6,835 nt of DNA from Dehalococcoidia bacterium (GTDB lineage Bacteria; Chloroflexota; Dehalococcoidia; GIF9; AB-539-J10). Shown piece by piece: positions 1 to 5,263 of the stretch. Within the stretch, counting starts at the first letter, position 1. Each line of letters begins with the position of its first letter. A program made the position numbers and the translations under genes. Location of the stretch: NCBI GenBank assembly GCA_030589825.1, contig JAUUZT010000043.1, positions 1 to 6,835 on the forward strand. The letters are read 5' to 3'. Below the pieces are notes generated by a model, which saw only the letters and a list, made by a program, of their open reading frames with translations, did not search any database and was not told the DNA's origin.

Positions 1-405
1 GCATGGAGACTCCCTGAAAACAATATGAACTGCTTTACCGGGATCGAAAACTCCAAGGCGTTTCTCATATTCAACGCCCATCACAATTAAATCCACGCCT
101 TCCTTCGCCTCACCAACAATAGCAGGACCAAGTTCCCTTGCCTGCAAGAAGTCCTTTACCACCTCGCACCCCATAGAACTGGCAACATTTTCCCCATTTT
201 CCAGCACTTCCTCGGCTCTATCCATATCTGAATCCAGGGGCTCATCCAAGGAACGACTTCTTTCCACCTCAATCACATAAACAAGATGGACTTCCGCCCC
301 ACTTTTCTTCGCCAAGCCACAAGCCATCTTTACTGCTTCTATATTGGCACTACTATTGTCTCTTAATGATACTAATATCTTTTTCGATTCCATAGCCTTT
401 GGCAT
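1..405 (-). CDS. Universal stress protein (UspA family), 3' end cut by window edge
   Basis: This encodes a small cytoplasmic UspA-fold protein; 135 residues are visible and probably only about 10 C-terminal residues are missing. The fold signs are an N-terminal beta strand (KKILVSL, residues 8-14), an AVKMACGLAKKSGAEVHLVYV helix-strand unit (residues 24-44), and a late GVDLIVMG strand (103-110) leading to a terminal ESPC, equivalent to the family's APCPV end. The ATG at 403-405 is well supported: an AAGGGA ribosome site lies 6 nt upstream at 412-417 and an in-frame TAG at 418-420 rules out earlier starts. The ATP-binding signature G-2X-G-9X-G-(S/T) is degenerate: after MG (109-110) the second glycine is a tyrosine (Y113), and the GS position reads GK (123-124). 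Some UspA-type members do not bind ATP, so this one may be nucleotide-independent. It lies downstream of trkH, so a regulatory link to potassium uptake is possible but inferred. The family is fairly sure; the specific function is unknown. Confidence 0.82.
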   Translation of the reverse strand, partial: MPKAMESKKILVSLRDNSSANIEAVKMACGLAKKSGAEVHLVYVIEVERSRSLDEPLDSDMDRAEEVLENGENVASSMGCEVVKDFLQARELGPAIVGEAKEGVDLIVMGVEYEKRLGVFDPGKAVHIVFRESPC

Positions 406-444
406 ATTACATCCCTTCTACAACATTAGTCAATATTACTTTCA

Positions 445-476
445 ATCAAATATGGCTCTGCCACGCCATATTTAAT
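445..476. repeat. Inverted repeat (hairpin or operator candidate) between trkH and usp
   Basis: Two perfect 9-nt arms, AAATATGGC at 448-456 and GCCATATTT at 465-473, flank an 8-nt spacer. On the minus-strand transcript the stem extends three more pairs (one G-U) to 445-476. An alternative inner fold, TGGC-AGA-GCCA, competes with it. The stem is AT-rich and is not followed by a long U tract, so it is a poor Rho-independent terminator. It lies roughly midway between the trkH stop and the usp start. It could be a protein operator, an mRNA processing or stability hairpin, or a weak attenuator. The symmetry is directly visible; the role is inferred. Confidence 0.5.
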
Positions 477-498
477 ATTAATCCAACGTTTAACAATC

Positions 499-508
499 CA
501 GTTAACTG
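499..508. repeat. 10-bp perfect palindrome just downstream of trkH
   Basis: CAGTTAACTG begins 5 nt after the trkH stop codon. Together with the TTAATATTAA palindrome at 472-481 and the inverted repeat at 445-476, it makes the 108-nt trkH-usp gap unusually rich in dyad symmetry. Short palindromes arise easily by chance in AT-rich DNA, so a regulatory role is only a possibility. Confidence 0.25.
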
Positions 509-513
509 CACTT

Positions 514-1989
514 TCAACGCCATCTCCAAAATGCAGGGACAAGTAGCACCAGTACTGCCAGGAATTCGAGCCGACCAAGCAACATACATATAATAAGAAT
601 CCCTTTTCCCGCTAAAGGAATAGCCGCATAGTTACTTATCGGACCAACAGAGGCTAATCCGGGACCAACATTCCCCAACGTAGCCGCTACGGAAGAAAAA
701 GCAGAAAGCAAATCCAGTCCCATAGCGCTCATTATTAGAGAACCTATTACTAGAGCTGAAAAATACAAAATGGAAAGGCTCACAATACCAGATGCAATAT
801 TCTCTGGGAGAACATCAGCTCCGATTCTTAAAGAACGCACGGATTTTGGACTAAAGGCTAAATGAAGCTGACGGAAGGCATATTTGATAATTACTAATAT
901 CCTTATCACTTTTAATCCTCCGCCAGTGGATCCGGCTGAAGCCCCTATTATCATTAATACTAATAAAATAGAGCGTGAAAGAGACGGCCAGGTGTTAAAA
1001 TCAGCCGTTACAAAGCCAGTTGTTGTCTGAATAGAAACGGCCTGAAATGTAGCCTGGCTAAAGGCTTCACCAACAGGTTGCCCCATGTTCTGTGCCAGGT
1101 CCAGCATTATAGCGAGGCTAGCCACAACCATAATAGTTATATAAAGTCTAAATTCAATGTTATAAAATAGCCGACGAGGGTTATGTCTAATCAAAGAATA
1201 GTATAATCCAAAATTTGCCCCAGCCATAAGCATAAAAACAGTCACGATGCTGCTGACAAATAAGCTATCATAAGCCGCTATGCTTAAATCCTTGTGCAGA
1301 AATCCCCCTGTTGGCATGGTACCAAGAGTGATAATACAAGCATCAAAAAACGGTAGTTTTCCTATCACCTTCAACAACAAGAACTCGAAACCAGACAGAG
1401 AGGCATATATTATCCATAGCCATTTAGCCGTATCTTTTATACGAGCTTTCAAACGCTCAGCTTGAGGACCCGGCATCTCAGCTTCAAACAGATGAGTTGC
1501 TCCAATACGCAATAATGGAAATAAGGCAATAAAAAAAGTCACAATCCCCATACCCCCAAGCCACTGAGTGAAATTACGCCAGAGGAGAATTCCATGAGGT
1601 TGACCCTCTATAGATGTTAGTACTGTAGCACCTGTGGTAGTAAAACCCGACATTGCCTCAAAAAAGGCGTCAATGTAACTTGGAAAAGTGCCTGCCAGAT
1701 GATAAGGAAGCGCACCTGAAACGGCTGCCAGTATCCAAACACCGGCGACGAGTGCTAGCCCTTCACGCCGGCTAAGATTTCCTTCAGGTCGTCTCAGGTT
1801 CTTTTCAGCTTTCGTTGTGAAGTAAATTAATGTCGCACCAATAAATAAGGTGATGGCAGCAGATTTACCAAACGCAGAATATGATGCAATTTCTTTATAA
1901 TAGAGGCTGCAGAATAGAGGGACCAGCATAAAAATACCAAGAAATACCAGTGACCATCCAAGGTAGTAAACAACAACCTTAATTCGCAT
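514..1989 (-). CDS. trkH: Trk potassium uptake system channel subunit TrkH
   Basis: This encodes the integral inner-membrane subunit for K+ uptake, gated by cytoplasmic TrkA. Its 491 residues are close to the usual TrkH length of about 480-490. It is strongly hydrophobic from residue 5 onward, and the four pore-loop repeats are recognisable: GFTTTGATV (115-123), GTMPTGGF (223-230), QTTTGF (321-326) and LGNVGPG (438-444). The GASAGSTGGG segment (349-358) matches the intramembrane gating loop of the third repeat. The C terminus, GRLEFLAVLVLLVPAFW, matches the family end. The ATG at 1987-1989 overlaps the trkA TAA by one base (TAATG), which suggests translational coupling, and no strong ribosome site is seen. 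KtrB is an alternative family member, but the length and the tandem-RCK partner favour TrkH. Identity is very sure; the coupling ion (H+ or Na+) cannot be read from the sequence. Confidence 0.95.
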   Translation of the reverse strand: MRIKVVVYYLGWSLVFLGIFMLVPLFCSLYYKEIASYSAFGKSAAITLFIGATLIYFTTKAEKNLRRPEGNLSRREGLALVAGVWILAAVSGALPYHLAGTFPSYIDAFFEAMSGFTTTGATVLTSIEGQPHGILLWRNFTQWLGGMGIVTFFIALFPLLRIGATHLFEAEMPGPQAERLKARIKDTAKWLWIIYASLSGFEFLLLKVIGKLPFFDACIITLGTMPTGGFLHKDLSIAAYDSLFVSSIVTVFMLMAGANFGLYYSLIRHNPRRLFYNIEFRLYITIMVVASLAIMLDLAQNMGQPVGEAFSQATFQAVSIQTTTGFVTADFNTWPSLSRSILLVLMIIGASAGSTGGGLKVIRILVIIKYAFRQLHLAFSPKSVRSLRIGADVLPENIASGIVSLSILYFSALVIGSLIMSAMGLDLLSAFSSVAATLGNVGPGLASVGPISNYAAIPLAGKGILIICMLLGRLEFLAVLVLLVPAFWRWR

Positions 1990-3377
1990 TAGTTTTTCTT
2001 AAAGTACTTTTCTATAGCAGAGAAGGTTGAGAACAAAGACACGATAACTACACGATCATTTTCCTGAATAATCTCATCCTCTGCAGGAGAAATAATTACC
2101 TTATCATCACGAACAATCGCCGCCATAATTGCTCCCTTTGGTAGTTTAACGCTGCCTTTACTCTGCCTGCAAATCCTTGCCGTGGTATCAACTTTAAATT
2201 CTATAGCCTGTGCTTGTTCGTTTTCCAACAGTACCATGGATAACGGGTCTTTGTGCAAGGCGATACTGAGTACTTTTTCTGCAGCAATAATAAGAGGAGA
2301 CAGGGCGACATCAACCCCTACTGATTCCGCCAGAGGTAAATACTCTGGCTTATCGACTACTACTATATTCCGGGCAGCTCCGATACTTTTAGCCAGCAAC
2401 CCAACAAGGATATTAAGTGATTCATCACCTGTCGTAGCGATAAATGCATCACAGGATGGGACTCCTTCCTCAACAAGAAAATCACGATTAGTACCTACGC
2501 TGTGCAACACCTCAACTCGCCTCAATCTAGCATTTATCTCCTCACTACGTACCTTATCTTTTTCTATTAGTTTTACCCCTATTCCACGTTTGGATAGCTC
2601 CTCAGCAACATGAGACCCTATAAGCCCTCCCCCAAGAATTATCACATGCCTAGTAGACCTATTTTTGTGATTAAATACCTCTCCCAGTTTCTCCATATCT
2701 TCTTTTTTAGCCACTATGTATATACTGTCACCCTCGCAAATAACCTCGTCACCATCAGGAACCTTTACCTCTTTGGAATGAACAAGCAATGTTACAATGC
2801 AAGGTTTAAGAAACATTTTCTCAACAACATGGAGCGTTTTGTTTATCATCTCAGACCCGTTTTCAATTTTAAAGCCCCTCACCTGGACTCTTCCCCCTGC
2901 CAATTCTCGAGCATGCCTTGCATATAGTCCAGAAAGGCTACTTTCTATTTGTTTAGCAGTTTCGATCTCAGGATTAACGAAGTAGTCTATCCCCATTCGG
3001 ATTGGCCTCTCAATCTTTCTTGGTTTATCAGGCGAAGCACCATTTACTACTGTCCGTAATCCTGAATTATACTCAGGGTTGCGAACTCTCGCTACAGTTT
3101 TATCAGCTCCCATCTCACTTGCCATAGAACAAATAACCATATTGGCTTCATCACTTGCCATGGAAGCTACCAGCAAATCAGCTCTTCCAACGTCTGCCTT
3201 TCGTAATACATCAGGGTTTACCGCATTGCCAAGAACGATACCAACATCTAGCTGATGGCGGATGGAGTCTGCCAGCTCCTCCGACTGTTCCACCACCATC
3301 ACTTCATACCCTTCCTTTACCAGCAGAGAGGCAATATGATAGCCCGTATCACCCACCCCAACCACAATTGTATACAC
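1989..3377 (-). CDS. trkA: Trk potassium uptake regulatory subunit TrkA (tandem RCK)
   Basis: This is the cytoplasmic, peripheral regulator that binds nucleotides (NAD(H), ATP/ADP) and gates TrkH. Its 462 residues match the two-RCK architecture of about 458. RCK-N 1 (about 1-150) carries GVGDTG (7-12) with an acidic E30 ending the second strand; RCK-C 1 spans about 155-230. RCK-N 2 (about 242-365) carries GGGLIG (249-254) with E272; RCK-C 2 spans about 385-460. Two complete halves distinguish it from single-RCK KtrA. The first half has a basic/proline segment (about 104-124, containing SPDKPRKIERP) that looks like an insertion relative to typical TrkA. The start is GTG: an in-frame TGA lies directly before it (3378-3380), and AGGAG sits 8 nt upstream. 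A 164-nt gap separates it from recO, so it probably has its own promoter. The gene leads a coupled trkA-trkH pair. Confidence 0.95.
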   Translation of the reverse strand: MYTIVVGVGDTGYHIASLLVKEGYEVMVVEQSEELADSIRHQLDVGIVLGNAVNPDVLRKADVGRADLLVASMASDEANMVICSMASEMGADKTVARVRNPEYNSGLRTVVNGASPDKPRKIERPIRMGIDYFVNPEIETAKQIESSLSGLYARHARELAGGRVQVRGFKIENGSEMINKTLHVVEKMFLKPCIVTLLVHSKEVKVPDGDEVICEGDSIYIVAKKEDMEKLGEVFNHKNRSTRHVIILGGGLIGSHVAEELSKRGIGVKLIEKDKVRSEEINARLRRVEVLHSVGTNRDFLVEEGVPSCDAFIATTGDESLNILVGLLAKSIGAARNIVVVDKPEYLPLAESVGVDVALSPLIIAAEKVLSIALHKDPLSMVLLENEQAQAIEFKVDTTARICRQSKGSVKLPKGAIMAAIVRDDKVIISPAEDEIIQENDRVVIVSLFSTFSAIEKYFKKN

Positions 3378-3385
3378 TCAATTAT

Positions 3386-3390
3386 CTCCT
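3386..3390 (-). promoter_or_regulatory. Shine-Dalgarno site that fixes the trkA GTG start
   Basis: AGGAG on the minus strand lies 8 nt before the GTG at 3375-3377. Because the codon just before that GTG is an in-frame TGA, no longer reading is possible, and later candidates would remove the first Rossmann strand. It is the clearest ribosome site in the window together with the one for usp, which fits trkA starting a new translational unit. Confidence 0.7.
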
Positions 3391-3541
3391 GAAATATTCA
3401 TTGTTTTTGCTCTTTAGAATCATTCTATGAAGCTCTGATTGTAGACCTTAAAAAATTTACTGCTTGTTTATAAATATTAATTAATTTAAAAGTTCATGGT
3501 TTTCTGTTTCATTTATGATAACTACCAAACGGAGAAGGATT
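3391..3541 (-). promoter_or_regulatory. AT-rich recO-trkA gap, probable trkAH promoter region
   Basis: This is the longer of the two real intergenic gaps. It holds AT-rich tracts and short palindromes (ATTAATTAAT at 3476-3485, TTTATAAA at 3467-3474). Candidate minus-strand -10 boxes are TACAAT (3438-3443), TAGAAT (3422-3427) and TATAAA (3467-3472), but none has a good TTGACA-like -35 at 16-18 nt. I see no terminator hairpin with a U tract after recO, so read-through from the upstream operon into trkA remains possible. A promoter here is inferred from spacing and composition, not from a clear motif. Confidence 0.35.
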
Positions 3542-4342
3542 TTAGTTATTTCTATTAGTTTTGTCAACCTCCGAACTTTTCATCTCTCTTCTTAAATTCT
3601 GCAACCATACCATTGATTTTAACTCACGTTGTAGTATACACCTGATATAACTTTGCATCCCCTGTTCTAATTCTAACTGCAATGTCGGTTTCAGTCTAAC
3701 TCGTTTCGCTGTAGCATAATCACAATTTTGCCATAAACGCAATACCTTTAATGCATTTACAGAAATAGTATTACTATCGAAACCATTTTCTCGACAGTTT
3801 GGACACATAACTCCACCTAGGCCAGGATTAAAATAATTCACTTCGGACAGGAGCAAAGAATTGCAGATAATACAACGATATAACTGAGGACGATACCCCA
3901 AATAATGCAGGAGATTAAGTTCAAAATAACGCAATAGTATTTCACCACCATCATCTTCTTCACTCAAATTATGTAATGTATCAATCAGTAAATTAAATAG
4001 AGGTTTATTCTCACTGTTCTGCACTGTAAAAGAGTCAACAAGGTCTAGTATATAAAGGGCGAGAGAAGTACGCCATAGATCAGCCTTCAACGCTGTAAAA
4101 CCATCAATGCATTGACTCTGTGTAATAATATCAAGATTGCGCCCTTTAGCAAGCATCAGTAGACTGTAGGTCAGTGGTTCTACATTACCTCCCAATTTAC
4201 TACCAGGTCGACACGCTCCTCTGGCAACCGTCGGTAACTTTCCAAACTCTGAGCTATAAATCGTGAGGATTTTATCAAATTCGCCAAATTTGCTCTGCTT
4301 AATAATAACAGCATGAGCCTGGTAACTTCGCGATGTTCTCAT
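3542..4342 (-). CDS. recO: DNA repair protein RecO
   Basis: RecO binds SSB-coated single-stranded DNA and, with RecR, helps load RecA at gaps; it also anneals DNA strands. Its 266 residues are near the usual 240-260. The N-terminal OB-fold starts with the typical YQAHAVIIKQSKFGEFDKILTIYS pattern across residues 7-30 and continues through the GKLPTVARGACRPGSKLGG stretch (35-52). The helical C-terminal part contains a zinc site made of RCIIC (C157, C160) and CPNC (C180, C183). The ATG at 4340-4342 lies 9 nt after the recR stop, with only a weak AAAGA as ribosome site, so reinitiation after recR is likely. The spacer is an exact number of codons, so recR and recO share a frame and are separated by a single TAG. 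The C-terminal tail after about 250 is hydrophilic and charged. The presence of recO beside recR groups the two partners of one complex. Confidence 0.93.
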   Translation of the reverse strand: MRTSRSYQAHAVIIKQSKFGEFDKILTIYSSEFGKLPTVARGACRPGSKLGGNVEPLTYSLLMLAKGRNLDIITQSQCIDGFTALKADLWRTSLALYILDLVDSFTVQNSENKPLFNLLIDTLHNLSEEDDGGEILLRYFELNLLHYLGYRPQLYRCIICNSLLLSEVNYFNPGLGGVMCPNCRENGFDSNTISVNALKVLRLWQNCDYATAKRVRLKPTLQLELEQGMQSYIRCILQRELKSMVWLQNLRREMKSSEVDKTNRNN

Positions 4343-4351
4343 CCATTCTTT

Positions 4352-4951
4352 CTAGAACTCCCGCCTTTCTTCAATAGATTGACCAAGTGTCACATCATCC
4401 GCATATTCCAAATCAGCACCAAATGGTAAACCACGAGCTAAACGGCTGATGCGTATGCCTAGAGGCATAATCAATCTTCGAAGGTACATGGCAGTAGTTT
4501 CCCCTTCTAAATTAGGGTTTGTCGCCAGAACCACTTCTTCTACTACATCTCCCTCTAAACGAGAAATTAATTCCTTTATTTTTAAATTGTCACCTTCCAT
4601 TCCTCGCGCTGGATTAATAGCTCCATGGAGAACATGATAAACACCATTATATTTTCCGGTACGTTCAAGAGGGGGAATATCAGACGGATGTTCTACAACA
4701 CATATCTTTGAGTGGTCACGTCCCTCATCCTGACAAACAACACAAAGCTCCTTATCAGTGATACCAAAACATACCGGACAAAGGTGTATTTTCTCCCTTA
4801 AAGATAGTATTGCCTCCGCCAATTCATGAGCGTCTTTATCAGGGCTACGCAATAAATGGTAGGTCAATCTTTGAGCACTTTTGGGTCCAATTCCAGGTAG
4901 TTTACTAAATTCCTCAACTAGCCTTTCTACAGGCCCTATAATAACCGCCAT
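4352..4951 (-). CDS. recR: Recombination mediator protein RecR
   Basis: RecR is a ring-forming DNA-binding protein that works with RecO (and RecF) to load RecA on gapped DNA. Its 199 residues match the family (E. coli about 201). In order: helix-hairpin-helix LPGIGPKSAQRL (18-29); a four-cysteine zinc finger CPVC (58-61) and CVVC (70-73); a Toprim domain starting at ICVVEHPSD (83-91) and including ATNPNLEGETTA (143-154); and the conserved C-terminal DLEYADDVTLGQSIEERREF (180-199). All key residues are present. The ATG at 4949-4951 is 6 nt after the ebfC stop and has no clear ribosome site in the short spacer, which points to translational coupling with ebfC. The gene order dnaX-ebfC-recR is conserved across many bacteria and supports the call. 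Confidence 0.97.
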   Translation of the reverse strand: MAVIIGPVERLVEEFSKLPGIGPKSAQRLTYHLLRSPDKDAHELAEAILSLREKIHLCPVCFGITDKELCVVCQDEGRDHSKICVVEHPSDIPPLERTGKYNGVYHVLHGAINPARGMEGDNLKIKELISRLEGDVVEEVVLATNPNLEGETTAMYLRRLIMPLGIRISRLARGLPFGADLEYADDVTLGQSIEERREF

Positions 4952-4957
4952 TTTTAG

Positions 4958-5263
4958 TTAAGGTAACCCCGGTATATTAAGCCCACCAGTTAAGCGACTG
5001 AGCTGTTTGTTGGCTACTTCTTGAGACATTGCAATAGCCTCATTAACAGCACTTACTACTAAATCTTGCAACATCTCAACATCTTCAGCATTAACTGCCT
5101 CAGGTAGTATTTCTACCGATTGAACATTCTGGTGCCCATTCATAACAACTCTTACAGCCCCTCCCCCACTGGTAGCCTCCACAACAACATCCCCCAATTC
5201 TTCCTGTACTTTAGCCATTTTTGCTTGAAGTTGTTTCGCCTGCCGTAATATTGATTTATCCAT
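4958..5263 (-). CDS. ebfC: Nucleoid-associated DNA-binding protein EbfC/YbaB
   Basis: This is a small dimeric DNA-binding protein of the YbaB/EbfC family, proposed to organise the nucleoid; some members act in gene regulation. It has 101 residues, close to the usual 100-110. A first amphipathic helix rich in K/Q (3-22, RQAKQLQAKMAKVQEEL) is followed by a two-strand region with the family hallmark SGGGAVRVVMNG (32-43). A second long helix (about 60-85) leads to the conserved C-terminal LTGGLNIPGL (91-100). The ATG at 5261-5263 overlaps the end of dnaX by 8 nt, so its translation is probably coupled to dnaX; a GGAG lies about 12 nt upstream, farther than ideal. Its place between dnaX and recR is the classic context for this family. 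Confidence 0.95.
   Translation of the reverse strand: MDKSILRQAKQLQAKMAKVQEELGDVVVEATSGGGAVRVVMNGHQNVQSVEILPEAVNAEDVEMLQDLVVSAVNEAIAMSQEVANKQLSRLTGGLNIPGLP

Noticed and set aside
404..433. TTGACT (428-433) with TAATAT (404-409) at 18-nt spacing as a usp promoter
   Set aside because: The -10 would overlap the start codon, so transcription would begin inside the gene and lose its good ribosome site.
423..449. TTGATT (444-449) and TAATGT (423-428) as an alternative usp promoter
   Set aside because: The spacing is 15 nt and the -10 matches consensus poorly; it is not distinguishable from AT-rich background.
399..593. 64-codon plus-strand open frame spanning the trkH-usp gap
   Set aside because: It overlaps the trkH 3' end and the usp start on the opposite strand, has no recognisable protein pattern and no good ribosome site.
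2182..2927. Two consecutive plus-strand open frames (143 and 105 codons) opposite trkA
   Set aside because: They are antisense to a fully conserved trkA, have low-complexity S/T-rich or unstructured translations, and show no family resemblance.
3492..3541. Terminator after recO
   Set aside because: Only 4-bp stems with long loops can be drawn and no U tract follows a stable stem.
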